From contig NC_071329.1 in assembly GCF_010183535.1 (NCBI RefSeq), positions 16,196,879 through 16,260,878 on the forward strand: DNA of 64,000 bases, in the 5' to 3' direction. Numbering within the stretch: position 1 is the first letter of the stretch; each line of letters begins with the position of its first letter. The notes below the pieces were generated by a model that was not told where the DNA came from, searched no databases, and saw only the letters and a program-made list of their open reading frames with translations. The DNA comes from Caenorhabditis remanei (taxonomy: Eukaryota > Nematoda > Chromadorea > Rhabditida > Rhabditidae). Position numbers and translations under genes: made by a program. Positions 21,600 through 33,395 of this stretch are shown piece by piece.

Positions 21600-24500
21600 G
21601 ACGCACTCTCTGACTCGTTCGATCACCCGTAGGCACACGAAAAAAGTTGACCATCTCCGATTTGCCTAGTATTTTGATCAAAGATAGTATCAAGTGTTCT
21701 CAGCAAATTGGGGTACTTTTTGGCCGGGTCCGTCACCTGGGTACCTAGGAAAATCAAAAAATCGATATTTTTCGAAAATTTTTCCTGAATGAGTTAGGAA
21801 TGACATCTCAACGGGAAATTAATGTAGACACTATTTTAAGCATTTTTTGTGTTCAGAACAAAATTCCAGCTCAACACCTTCATTGTGAAAAATTTCAAAA
21901 TTCATGAAATTTTCGGATTTTTTTCATAAAATTGTTTTTATCTCCGCAGGGACCCGAGAAGACAGCGTTTTTTATTTAAAATTCGGAATCTACATAAAAT
22001 TTGGTACTTGATACATGTTGTCCCTACTTGTAACCCCATCCCCAAAGAACACTTTTTTCGGGAAGTAAATGAGTCAGGAGCTATCAGGCTCAACTGAATG
22101 TGTTTTAAGTCGCGCTGTATTTCTCTCAAATATGTTTTATTTCGTTTCAAATTTATTTATTTGTTTATTTTCTTTTATATTCATCCATTCATCTCCTGTT
22201 CTGAATCATACTCACAAGAATTTATTTAATTTTTGCTCAAAATTTATGATTTTATTTCAATTTCTTCAAACTCAAAAATGGGATCAACACTCTTTAGTGT
22301 TGCATTATAAAATTCATCTTCAAGCGTCCAAAACACTTCGCTTTTTAAAAAAGATATCCATTCGCTATCGTCGTGTTGATCTTCGATGTCTACTGCGGCC
22401 GGTTTTTCATGTTCATTATCTCTTCGTCTTCTATGCGGGGATGGTCTTTTCCACCATCGTTTTCGACGATTTTGCGGCGTTTCCTGAGGTTGTCTTTTTT
22501 CTGATTCTCTGTAGAAGAAACCAGCGATTTGTCGAACATCCAAAATCTCTTCTTCCAAAAACCTTCTTGACCCATCCTGTTTTCTCTCCGTACGCATTTT
22601 TCTAGCAACAGTAAATGGGTTCAGCGGTCTGCCAGTGTTGAATCCTACATCGAAGCATTCTATTAAATATTTTTTGACGTCCTCTCCAAATGCTTTGCGT
22701 GTTCTCTTCTCTGGCAACCCCCATCCTTGTTTTACATGTTTGTCCTCTCTTGTCTCCTTCAATTCTTTCAAAGCAGTTTCAACAGCTGGAAATGTTCTTG
22801 ATTCGTTTACATCTTCTAAACGTCGAGCGAAAAGATTCAAAGCAAAATCTCTCTCCGTCATTCTTTCCGGTGCAATTTTATGCTGAGCTTTCAGAATATG
22901 TTTTTCTAAGTTGAAATACTTCAAAAACGTTGACGAGCAGCCAAGTTCCGGACAAGAGTACAATTCGCCAACATTTTTTTCTGGAACATCATCCTCGATT
23001 GTTTCAGAGACAGTATCCGGTTCATCCACACATGAAGATGTTTTAGTACAATGTGAGAAGTACCAGAATTTTGTTTGTTTTCCTGTTAGCACAGCGTTTC
23101 TTTCTTCTTTTTTCGAGATGATATTAGATGCAACAAAACCGGTTTCTTCAAAGTTGAATGTCCCTTTGATTGGTTTCAAGGCCGATTTTTCAAGCAAGAT
23201 CCCATTTCCGATACTGCCATATCGACGACCTCTTATACCATCCGGTTCAACAACGAAATGATTCAAATTGGTAATTTTTTCTTTATGATCGTATCGTACC
23301 AATTGTCGCTCCTTTACTGCAGTTTCACTTCTTTTCCGACGTCCGAATATTTTTGCAGACTCATACATGTATCGACTAAAAATTTGGTAACATTTTTTGA
23401 AGATTTTTTTGAAATACCTTAAATGAGGAATATACTTCACCATCTCTAAATACGATACTGAGTTTGCGACGAAAGAGAGCACAAGAAGTCTACTTCTTCT
23501 ACTTTCTGCTGCAAAAAACTGAACAGCTAACTGCTCCATAACTGCTTCAAAAGATGCACTAGAGCCGGTTGACCATTGCTTATCAACAAAGGTTTTTCTT
23601 TCAACAAGTTTTTTGAACTCTTCTGTGTCATCTGGAACCATAATTCCGAGCATTGTAAGAAATAAGTTTCTGGCAACGCGAGCTTTTCTTTCTTGAGTAA
23701 CATGTTTTAATTGATTCCACGGCTTTACAGTACATACTCTCGTTTCACCAGCAAGCATTGCAAACTGGGAAAAAGATTCAGCCAACGTTATTTCTTTTTT
23801 TTGAGTGATTGATTCTTCTGAACTGGCATAAGGTGGATCTTCTGATGAACAAGAATCAGTTTCGCTGGATGTCCTGGACTTTTTTGCTGGAGGAGGATGA
23901 GGTTGTGACATTAGTTCGCTGATATATGTTTCATGTGAACGACAGAGAGCTGCAATTAGGAACATTTGCAACGTATTTCTCTAAACTAGATCTTACGAAT
24001 CCCTGGATGAACGAGAGCATGCTTCTGTTTAATTAATGCGTCTGCAGCCTTAACTGACAGATGGAATCGGCCAATTGGTCTTCCTTTTTCATGTTTTGTT
24101 CCAATACTATTAGGCATAGAGCAAGCTTCTACTTCCCCGTAGCTTTCTGTCCTCACACGATAAATATGCGCGTCACGGAACGTGGGCAACGTATTCCATT
24201 GAGTGAGTAGTTCAGCAACGTGATGTTCACAAATTCCAATAGATTTATATTTGTCCATAACAAGAGGATCGAGAAAGTTCAAATCGCACATTCCAGCTCC
24301 ACGACACATAATGAAGGATAATGGATGTTCTCCTTTAATTTCTGGGCCTGCTGACAAAGTTGAGTATTTTTCCAATCTTAATATAAATTTTCTAATTCGT
24401 GTACACGAAAAAAACTCACTTCTCGAGTTTTCCCGAACAACTCGTACTGACAATTGACTTTTCTGATCTTTCTACAGTTTCGTGACTAGTTTTACGAATT

Positions 24501-25649
24501 TGGGAAAAGTAACACTTCACATCTTCCTTCACATTTGCTCCCGGAGTTATGTTCTTCTGAAACAATTACAATAAATTTATGATACGAATCAAGTTTTGCT
24601 GACCTGATTGATAGGTTTGGTGAAAGTAAGTTGGAAAAAACACGATAAAAATAAAATTATTAACATGAGGCTGCCGAAATCTGAAAAAAAATTATTAAAA
24701 GGAAAGGAAAAAATCATCTTATCAAATAGTAAACACAACAAAACTTTTTCTAAAATAAATAGAAAATCTCGAGTAAAGAGATATCTTGTTTATATAGAAC
24801 TTGTTCTGTGCGACATGACCTACTTACAATGTTAAAACGGATGTAAAGAAAAACTACCGGGCATTTCGATATCACATTCTAAACTTGGTAGTCGATATAA
24901 TCAAAAAAAACAAAAAACAAAAAAATATTAAGTACAATACGAATTATGTTGAGGTAACGGTGGCTAGTTTGAAGAAATTGAAATAAAATCATAAATTTTG
25001 AGCAAAAATTAAATAAATTCTTGCGAGTATGATTCAGAACAGGAGATGAATGGATGAATATAAAAGAAAATAAACAAATAAATAAATTTGAAACGAAATA
25101 AAACATATTTGAGAGAAATACAGCGCGACTTAAAACACATTCAGTTGAGCCTGATAGCTCCTGACTCATTTACTTCCCGAAAAAAGTGTTCTTTGGGGAT
25201 GGGGTTACAAGTAGGGACAACATGTATCAAGTACCAAATTTTATGTAGATTCCGAATTTTAAATAAAAAACGCTGTCTTCTCGGATCCCTGCGGAGATAA
25301 AAACAATTTTATGAAAAAAATCCAAAAATTTCATGAATTTTGAAATTTTTCACAATGAAGGTGTTGAGCTGGAATTTTGTTCTGAACACAAAAAATGCTT
25401 AAAATAGTGTCTACATTAATTTCCCGTTGAGATTTCATTCCTAACTCATTCAGGAAAAATTTTCGAAAAATATCGATTTTTTGATTTTCCTAGGTACCCA
25501 GGTGACGGACCCGGCCAAAAAGTACCCCAATTTGCTGAGAACACTTAATACTATCTTCGATCAAAAGGATTGCCAAATCGGAGATGGTCAACTTTTTTCG
25601 TGTGCCTATGGTCAGTTGATCGATGCTCGATTGACTCAGAGAGTGCGTC
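21600..25649 (-). mobile_element. TTAA-flanked long-TIR element, copy A
   Basis: 4050 bp. TIRs are about 673 bp (21600-22272) and 684 bp (24966-25649): both begin GACGCACTCTCTGA, differ by an 11-bp indel near the tip, and then match almost throughout. Flanks are TTAA (21596-21599) and TTAC (25650-25653), one base from an exact TTAA duplication. The single gene (747 aa) ends inside the left TIR. Copy B at 33598-37647 has the same length and only scattered substitutions. I find no recognisable DDE transposase, so it is either an undescribed superfamily or a non-autonomous carrier of this gene. Confidence 0.82.
22244..24666 (-). CDS. C2H2-finger protein of the long-TIR element, copy A
   Basis: Exons 24666-24604, 24556-24420, 24376-23997, 23949-23418 and 23375-22244 give 747 aa. 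All introns are 42-48 bp and phases agree. The N-terminal third is Cys/His-rich (CRGAGMCD, IGICEHHVAELL, PLCRSHETY), suggesting a zinc-binding module. A Ser/Pro-rich acidic linker carries a KKSR basic patch. A single finger, CPELGCSSTFLKYFNLEKHI with the second His six residues on, lies near residues 480-510. After it comes a block (KRTRKAFGEDVKKYLIECF ... TGRPLNPFTVARKMR ... QIAGFF) with homeodomain-like spacing. The last about ten codons lie inside the TIR. It differs from copy B by Phe for Val beside IMCRG. Confidence 0.78.
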
Positions 25650-26826
25650 TTACAATCTCTTATATGCATAAAATTATAGCCGATTTTCAAATTTCTCGCC
25701 TGAAGAAGTCTCAAAATGAAAAACAATCAGCTCTAGTTTTGGGCTCTGCTTTTCCTGAAAACCTGAACTTTTGCTCTCAAATGTTAACATTTTCCCTAAC
25801 AACGTAGTCTGAGAAATTCAAAGTGTTCTACTCCTCCTCCTTCCTCCTCCTCTACCTATGTTACTCCTTTGCTCTTCCAGGTTCCCATGGAGACGCAGAC
25901 ACCAGATTTTAATCCAAGTGTGAAAAGGGGGGCTCTCTCTTTCTTTGCTCACCTAATTACCTCTTCGCGTGAGCTGACTAGCGGGGGGAAATGGAGACGA
26001 AGAGGAGACGAAGGAGGGAGATACACACATAGTGCATGAGGACGGATAAAAAGGGGGGGGGGCTACATTTTTCTCTATTTCTTTCGTTTTCAATCTCTCT
26101 ATATGCTTTTATATTTAAAAAAGAATGAGGACTTATTCCCAATGATAATTGAAAAACCCGAGTGTTAGCAAAAAACATTTTTGGAATGAAAATTTTTTTG
26201 AAACTTATGTAGCATGGAAGAAAACGACAACAAACTCAAACTCCTGTAACCATGGAAACGGAATGATGCAGAGTTTTCAACTTTTTTCAATTTTTGGGCT
26301 ATTACCACGGCACAATTTTTTCAAATGCGCTCCACCGCACTGCTTTTGAAAAATGTCTTTTTTTCTCCGAGTCTCTCAATTTCGCACACAGTTTTCTTCG
26401 GTTTCGCTAGAGCGAGGTTGTAAGAAGCGTGCCTTACTAATAGAATAATAGTAATTCAACAAAATATAATGATTGACATGTTTTCATACACTAATGTATG
26501 CGTTCCCGTGTGTCCCAAGTAGTATTTGCTGAGAATGAGGTTCTCTTCCATTCCCATATTCCTTATTGGATCACAGGGTCGTATTTAGTCCATACGAATT
26601 TAAATTATTTTCCCGCGAAACCGGAAGTCTAGTGAAGCGCGTTTGCACACCGCTTGGCACGTTGCCAATTGAGTCGCCGCTCAGCCAAATCGCGTGTTTA
26701 TAACGTGGACTAACAATAGGGAGTTAAATGTTTTGAATAAAGCTCTTTTTCTTCCATTTTCCTTTTTTTTTTTTGGCTAAACCTCGCACAATCTTAATTA
26801 GCTCTTCTTTGACGTTTTTTTTCAGA
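25650..26826. other. Intergenic with low-complexity tracts and one MITE-like repeat
   Basis: Includes a CTCCTCCT tract (about 25828-25850), a G run (26053-26062) and purine-rich stretches. The only repeat I can name is at 26310-26440. About 26580-26700 is moderately GC-rich and not repetitive, and may hold the promoter of the gene at 26827. No gene is supported. Confidence 0.5.
26310..26440. repeat. MITE-like repeat, intergenic copy
   Basis: Shares GCGCTCCACC, GTCTCTCAATTTCGCACACA, TTTTCTTCGGTTTCG and AAGAAGCGTGCC with the repeat found in intron 3 of both F-box genes (42463-42598 and 51979-52114). The copies are diverged, so the family is older than the F-box duplication. Confidence 0.7.
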
Positions 26827-27357
26827 ATGACTGAAGCAGAATATAAGATCGGAGAGACTTTTATGTGTCTCTACCACAACGAAAACTTCTACAACGCCAA
26901 AATTCTAGGGATGGAAGAAATTGAAGGAGTGAATCATTATGTAATTCACTATATCGGATGGAATAAACGATATGATGAGAAACTTCCATTCGGATCGGAA
27001 CGGATGTCAAAAGGAAGTGTTGGTGAACTCGGTTGGGTTGAAAGTGAAAGACAGATTCCAGACTCTGAACAGTAAGGAATTTCAGAGAGACCATGTTACA
27101 TTTTTATGATTTTCAGATCTTCAGATTCCCAAAGATTTGATGTCGGAGAGGAGTTTGTACTAATGTCAAGATATAAAGTACCCTATACCGCTAATGTCGT
27201 CGAAATCAAACAGATTGAGAATCGGAATTATTATGTAGTTCGAATTCATGGATGGGCTCCGGAATATGATGAAACTTTGGCTTTTGGATCGATAAGAATG
27301 TTGAAGGGTACTGTACAAGAGTACTACAGTCGGAGAGCCAGAATTCGCAATGATTAA
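26827..27357 (+). CDS. Protein with two tandem chromo-barrel (MRG/tudor-knot-like) domains
   Basis: Exons 26827-27071 and 27117-27357 give 161 aa. The ATG directly follows a T-rich TTTTCAG acceptor, suggesting trans-splicing or a 5' UTR intron. Each half is a chromo barrel: residues 5-62 (KIGETFMCLYHNENFYNAKI ... HYIGWNKRYDE) and residues 88-150 (VGEEFVLMSRYKVPYTANVV ... RIHGWAPEYDE). The W-x5-DE signature, which in MSL3/MRG15-type domains contributes to the aromatic cage, is conserved in both. No MRG domain or other effector follows. Such a protein could bind methylated histone tails, but that is inference. The second domain begins at the exon junction, consistent with exon duplication. Confidence 0.8.
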
Positions 27358-28417
27358 ACTTCTCTACATAATTCATGAATATCTGTCTATATCATTTTCT
27401 TTACGGATGGAGTCTTTTGATTATTCGTTCAATAAAAAGCTAATTGAAGTCAATCAGTAAAAGTGTAAAAGTTAAGAAAAACATAAAGTTACTGTAAAAG
27501 TAGTAGAATCTTAACAGTTTTTATCATGCGTCAATTTGCTAGAAAGTTTCAAAACATTTTTCGCGTGTCAGAAAGGCAATAATTTGTCATTTTTTCAAAA
27601 TTCGACCTTATTTTTCTTGAATACCAGGCCTCGAGGGCAAAAACTGAATATATTTTTGGAATCAGCGTTTTCTCAGCTTTCAAATGATATAGGTCACGAC
27701 CCATAACTCCAGACCGAAGCCATGACCTTTCCTAGTAAAACATCTAACTACAGTACCGTGCAGTAAGATACAGTTGAAAATGTCCAATATTGAGAGGGTG
27801 TTACGGTATTACTGATTGTCCCACAAATCAAATTATGTATAAACCATACAGAAAAAGGTAGAGCTTCATTTTTGTAGTTGACAGATTTTTTCGTATGACC
27901 ACTTCCTAACATGTTATGTATCGACAAAGTGATTTCCTTCTCAAATCGACCCATTTCAGTGTAAAAGTGCGATTTTCGAGCTGTCCCTTAAAATGACTAT
28001 AACTCTCTAGGGAGGGCCCGTACAAAAAAAGTTGTCAACTACAAAAATGAAGCTTTACTATTAAACTGTATAATTCCTACATGAAAAAAAAAATCAGTTT
28101 TACTATGACACATCTTTACTAATAATATTCAACAGATCCGTGTGTCTGTTTATTTGTTGCATGTCATAACTCCCTCCGTAGTGGACCGATTTTTATAAAA
28201 ACTAGATAGATAGATTGGAAATTTCCCTTAGATGATGCCCGAACTTTTCTTTTTTCAAAAATATCAAATTTGACGTCTTCTGAAAACGATGTCGATTTCA
28301 ACAGTAGAAATCGTTTAGAAAAGATGTGTCCCGACAGGGTGGAAGAAAGTTCAAAAAATCAATCATACTACTGACTCGGTGTTTCTTGACTGCATTCTCG
28401 AGAGCGCCCCCGGCCGC

Positions 28418-28497
28418 GCGTATTTGGTGTAGCGGTCTACGCAGATGACTCTCACCCATGGGGTAGTGAGTTCGTTCCCGCCAGGTCCGAAAAGTTT
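28418..28497 (+). ncRNA. tRNA-like pol III unit or tRNA pseudogene
   Basis: A perfect A-box fit TGGTGTAGCGG (28425-28435) and a near B box GTTCGTTCC lie about 45 bp apart, followed by a T6 run. Several stem positions do not pair, so I do not assign an isotype. It could be a decayed tRNA or the head of a SINE. Confidence 0.35.
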
Positions 28498-29099
28498 TTT
28501 GGTTTTTTGTTTTGATAAGAGCATAGACAGTCAGTATATGAAAGTTGTAATTATGGTCGAGATTTTAGAACAAAAGGATGGAGTAGCTATCTTTCTGTTG
28601 AGTCTGTACATACCGCTACAATTCTGTCAGAAGGGATGATTGAGTTCCAACTTTGACGGTGTTTAAAAATTCACAATCCTACAAACACCGGGTCAGAAAA
28701 TGATAGTAGTTAACAATAAACCTTTCGTCCGAATCTTCATGGGGAAATCATGCGGCATTATCGCCGATCGTTTAAAACTCAAAATTCTTTCTTCTTTGTT
28801 TTTTTTAGTTAGTTAGTTTTTATTCGAGATGATGGACCAAAAGCCACTAACACAATCACAATAGAGAAAATAAAAGAAAACCATCAGGAACTTAGTAGGT
28901 AGACATGTTAAGAGTGAGATATTTCGATGAATCAAGAAGTTTTGTTTTCTTTAAGAACTTTGAGAATTTTTTTGTGAAGCACTTTCAGGTACGAATGAAA
29001 AGGATTGAAATCAAAATAGACTGAATAAGGGGCTTCTTTAACTTTTGAACTTAGAAATATGTGAAATAGTTTTAGTTTCGAAGTATTCTGGAGAAGAGA

Positions 29100-29232
29100 G
29101 GCGGCATCGCCGCCGAACAGTCCAAAATTTAGGAAGCAGAATGTTTTGGATCAAATTAAACTAAGAGAAAATTTCCGTGTATATGAAAAAAAATCTTTAA
29201 AGAATTTGGGGGAGGGAGGCGGCATCGCCGCC
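29100..29232. repeat. Pair of GGCGGCATCGCCGCC hairpins
   Basis: The same 15-bp hairpin occurs at 29100-29114 and 29218-29232 in otherwise AT-rich DNA. A weaker version, GCGGCATTATCGCCG, lies near 28752. Flanking bases (GAGAGGCGG, GGGAGGCGG, then CGA/GATAAGTC) are also alike, so this looks like a short repeated unit. Confidence 0.5.
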
Positions 29233-29596
29233 GATAAGTCAAAAACTTCAAAAGACTACTTTCAACGCATCTTTTGAAGATGTGAAAAGGAAATTCTCTT
29301 TTGGTGAGGGGTTACCCAGCCAGGCAAAGAACACATTCCCTGTATTTAGTACAGTTAATTCTGAGACCCGTGATTTCTGAATGAGGAACTTTGTCGTAGC
29401 TCGGTTACCTTCAAAAAAGAAGCAAATTCTAGAATAAGAATTTGTTTAAATTTTTTTTTAATTCGCCGATCAATCAAAAGTTGAAACTTTATAATTAGAG
29501 GATCACCTGCCTTTTGATGAGGGGAAAATAGAGTTACCAAGTTCCTGTTCTTCTACAGTAATTTGTCGAAATCTTATCAGAAAAGTAGGAGTGTTT

Positions 29597-29798
29597 AAAT
29601 TGTTCTCTCTGGAACGGTTTGCTCAGCTAATAAAAACTACCAACAATCGAAGAAAAGTTATAGGACCAGAAGAGAAAGAGAATTCTGATACCCCGATTGT
29701 TTGAACCATGTGAGAAGCGCCGCAGGCGCTGTAACACCTAGAAGGGTGGTGTTGAGAAGGAGGTTCAGTCGCCGTTAGGCGACGTGAACCGACTGGTT
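29597..29798 (-). repeat. 202-bp repeat with internal hairpins, copy 2
   Basis: Inverted near-identical copy of 21396-21597. Here the TTAA at the repeat edge is unoccupied, which shows what the insertion site of element copy A looked like. Confidence 0.75.
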
Positions 29799-30295
29799 CT
29801 CAAAGTTGGAAATTTGGAAATTAACGGCCAAATTACATCAAATTTTGACCGGTACTATACTTCAATTTCCTTCCTGGTTTAAAAATTCGGCCCATCTAAA
29901 AGTCTCAATGTTTCAAACTAATAACACAGAATCCAAATGAGAAAGATATGTTGTGTTTGGCAAGAATATCCCAAAGGCTGAGATGCCATCTGCTATAAAT
30001 AATTTTTGAAGACAATAGAAATTGAGAGAGATGCAGTGCAAACCATAATCGATCAAGTCAAGTGACAACGACACTGAGCAAAACTACACATAATACAATG
30101 AACGAGATGTTGTTATCAAGTTTACACAAACAAAGTAATTATCTCATCCAGATGGTCAGTTATGTATTCCCGCCTAAATTTTGCCAACAGCGATTTATTT
30201 CTCCAATCTCATTTATTCTCACAATCAACACTAATCCAGTTTTCTCTTTCTTCTCCCAACTCTCTATCTTTACTTGTAATATACAGTGTTTCAGA

Positions 30296-30792
30296 ATGGC
30301 TGCTGCACCTAATCCTATCTTTGCCCCTGGACATCAATTTGTTTGTACCTTCGGCCTTCACCCTGTGGAAGCCACAGTTTTGAGAATTGTAGAGAAAGAC
30401 GGAATTATTTGTTACAATGTTCGCTTTGGGACAAATCCCAGAAAACAAGTAGTAGAGGATCAAATCCTACGATTTGATAGTCAAAGAATTTTGAACATGA
30501 CTTGGGCAGAATTAAAAGAAATGAGAAGACAAGCCGCAGTGCCAGTTGAGGAGGAAAGGTATACAACTATCGATTTTCATAAACCATTATTTATGTAATA
30601 CAATTTTTCAGGCCAAGATTCGCAATCGGCGAAAACTGTTTTTGCATGCACGATGGAACACGATATCGTGCAAAAATTGTTGGCGTGCAAGAAGTGGAAG
30701 GACGGCGCCACGTTATGGTTCATTATGTTGGATATAACCGCCGTCATGACGAAAAGATTCCAGAGGATTCACCTCGATTGATGAGTGCTTAA
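30296..30792 (+). CDS. Second chromo-barrel protein
   Basis: Exons 30296-30558 and 30612-30792 give 147 aa. The ATG directly follows GTTTCAG, as in the gene at 26827. The C-terminal domain (residues 90-145: FAIGENCFCMHDGTRYRAKI, then HYVGYNRRHDEKIPEDS) is a clear chromo barrel, with Tyr in place of the signature Trp. The N-terminal half (GHQFVCTFGLHPVEATVLRI ... FGTNPRKQV) has the same strand pattern but lacks the W-x5-DE signature, so it is a degenerate barrel. Intron position and domain order match the gene 3.5 kb upstream, so the two are paralogues. Confidence 0.75.
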
Positions 30793-31711
30793 TTATTTAA
30801 TGAATAAAAATTGGATCGGTTAATAATATTGGTTAATAAAAGACTTAATACGCGATTTGTTTGCTAATGGAATAGGGAGGGGGACATTGATTAAATTGAC
30901 ACATGAGTACACTCAGGGAATTTTGGGCACAAGGTTGGGACTTATCAGGTACCTATCTGGGAGTTATGAAATGGGAGATGGTCATGTCAAACGGGAGTTA
31001 GTCCAAATCGAAGTTTGCCGCAAAGAATGGGAGTTAGCCATATCGGTAGCAGTTTGGCGCGTACATGGCGTTTAGGCAATGAGTAAACAGTGAACGCCGT
31101 CATGACCAAAAATTCCGTACAGTGTTAGAGATATTCATGAGGAATCTTTAACTGGCGTCTGACAGAGACACTACAACAGTAGAATAGTCAAACGTTTTCT
31201 GTCTCTAAACATGTTGAAAAGGTGTGCCCACTACAAAAATAATATGTTCCTGCGCTGCGACATGGCATAGAATGCTGATGACAAATTTCCCTTGCATTCC
31301 GGTTCTCGGCTATTCCGAAGCTGATAACATCTAATGATTAAGCTAATTATAAGGTTGGCATTTTTAATGTTTGCTCTCTGCTTTCCTTGTATATCCCTTA
31401 ATCTTGCCAAGTGACAGAGACAAATATGTATTGCCAAAACCTCATTGTTTTAATAATGAAGATGAAATAATGTGCCATCTGTTGACAAGTTAATTAGTTG
31501 ACAGTGTACGTGGCTGGTGTAAGAGATCAGATTTCTCATTCCGAGTAGATTGTGCATGAGAAAGATTTTCTTGATGATAAGATTTATTTGAGTATATGTA
31601 GAAGGGACAAAAATGAAAGTTTAAAAAGGTTACAAAAGTTAATAGTCAGGTTATCGTCTCGTATTAGGCAGAATTCATAAACAGAATTACATAATCAGGC
31701 GAAAGTCCTTT
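30793..31711. other. Intergenic, no gene seen
   Basis: AT-rich. It includes a TGTTGACAAGTTAATTAGTTGACA pair (about 31481-31503). No frame with splice support. Confidence 0.5.
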
Positions 31712-32844
31712 TTAGTTGTGTTCATCAGATGTTCCGATAGGCATTATTTTCATTACTACTCTGTGATCATTGTATGGAAATTCAAGGTTTTCCGGATAAA
31801 CCACAATGTGAGAATTATCATTCAAAGGGATTGAGACGAAATCGAAGACGTTTTTGGCACTGAAAATGATGTTTTTATAAACGAATGTTTGTGTCTCAAC
31901 TTACTCGGCTGCAGTTCTTGCAAACATCATGGTTTTTCCATCGTATCGTTGTATAACCTCTTCCAGAAATCTAGACGTTTCTCTTCCAGAAACGTCTTCC
32001 ATCTCGTAACATACTGCGTTCCCTTGTCCATTGGCCATCCAGTGTTGAATAACGGAGTGGAAAGTTTCCGTATGGAAGTAACCGAACATAACTCTGGCGT
32101 TTTTATGAGATAGTCTCAACAAATTATTCAACCGGTTTTCCGGAATATCACTGCGTTCAATGATTAACAATTCTTCGCATGTCTGAATAATAGGCAGATC
32201 CAATGTTATCGGTTTACGAATCTCAAGTTTTTCGAGCGGATAACTAGCAGGATCAATCAAAGGAAGACACTGTTTTACATCAATACCCCCACAATCCAAC
32301 TTATTGATTCGAGCTTGAAAGCCTACTGGAAGACGGAGAATAGTTGGAGCATAAACTGCCACTATCAATTTATCCACAAGAATAACCCTCCTTCTTCCAA
32401 AAATCTCATCGAACATTTTCCTAGCTGCCTGGATTTTCATTGGATATTTTGCCGGTAGACGTCTCTCCGCAATCAATCTTATTTGGTTGCAAAACTGCAT
32501 CAATAGATATACACGGGTCCACTCCGGTGGAGTCTCGGATCCCAATAAAATATCGCCAAGTACCAATTCAGATCGAGGATCATCAGTAGTCTGCTCTTGA
32601 TCCTCAATAATTTTGTATTCTATTTTGTTTAGTTTTACCCGAGTCTCGCTTAGACGCAGAGTGACCAAACGTAATGGAACATTTCGTTCGATTAGTCTCA
32701 GAGACGGGGAACGAGAGGAGATGTGGATTCTGAAAAGGTTGGGTTGGTGTCTGAAACCACAAGAAGTTGTGCTACTTACCTTTTGTTAGCTTCCAAAAAC
32801 TCCAGTACACATTTGAGTCCAGGATACGACATACCGTTCGACAT
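31712..32844 (-). CDS. DUF3557-family protein (second intact copy)
   Basis: Exons 32844-32780 (65 nt), 32729-31905 and 31859-31712 give 345 aa. The N-terminus MSNGMSYPGLKCVLEFLEAN then RIHISSRSPSLRLIER matches the 20089 gene and the decayed 7706 copy. The middle has LPVGFQARINKLDCGGIDV, and the last exon starts in the VFDFVSIPLND block. It is clearly diverged from the 20089 protein, so the copies are not recent. Intron positions are conserved exactly. The function of the family is unknown. Confidence 0.85.
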
Positions 32845-33395
32845 ACTGGTAGATAATACAAATGAATGCGGGTGGGTAGATTGAGTATCCAGACGATTGG
32901 CGTTGAGTAGATTTTAGTGAGATTCTGCTGCTAATCTAGGCCATCTGTTGACAAGAGAGGTGCTAAACGGTGTGCTTGCGTCCACTATTTGGAACAGCTG
33001 CATGGGAATGTTGGAGTCCGTCTGTATGCAAATAATCACAAGGACCATTCCATTACATCACTGAGTCTAGAGGGGTTTAACAATGAACAGAGCTGATTAC
33101 AAATAGTTTATCATAATCTACATAAGTCGTAGTAGGATACTATGCAACACTTACAAAAATGACCAATAAGAATGTCGCACTAGAAGTATTCAGTTCAAAA
33201 TGACCAACTTTGTGAGTGTGGCACGGTCTCACTGATCATGCCACAATGCCAAGTGGTTTTTGTGCGTATAGATTTCTCCAACTGTTTATTAAACTCGTGG
33301 AAAGTTTAATAGTTAGAATCCCGACTTCCAACTTTCGAATTCCGGATAAGGATTTTTACTCCCGTCTACCGCCTTCAGTATTTCTAGAATTTTGA
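32845..33395 (-). promoter_or_regulatory. Conserved upstream region of the second DUF3557 gene
   Basis: Shares with 19620-20088 (inverted) and 7707-8040 the block AATGCGGGTGGGTAGATTGA ... CATCTGTTGACAAGAGAGGTG, and further out CATAATCTACATAAGTCGT and TATTTCTAGAATTTTGAAATTTC. The conserved part begins within 30 bp of the ATG. Confidence 0.5.

Larger units (their letters stand above)
27358..30295. other. 2.9-kb intergenic region with dispersed repeats
   Basis: 27850-28080 contains an inverted pair built on AAAAATGAAGCT / AGCTTCATTTTTGTAGTTGACA. 28400-28500 holds a tRNA-like unit, 29095-29235 two GC hairpins, and 29597-29798 the 202-bp repeat. The rest is AT-rich. No frame with splice support or a known domain was found. 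Confidence 0.55.

Noticed and set aside
22069..22605. 178-codon frame opposite the element A gene
   Set aside because: Lies antisense to exon 5 and the TIR. It appears in both element copies only because they are identical.
21600..25649. Element A as a piggyBac or a Polinton
   Set aside because: The TTAA flank fits piggyBac, but the TIR tip lacks CCY and no DDD transposase is visible. Polintons are far larger and carry a polymerase and integrase.
25481..25807. 108-codon frame at the right end of element A
   Set aside because: Runs through TIR sequence into unrelated flank, with no family resemblance.
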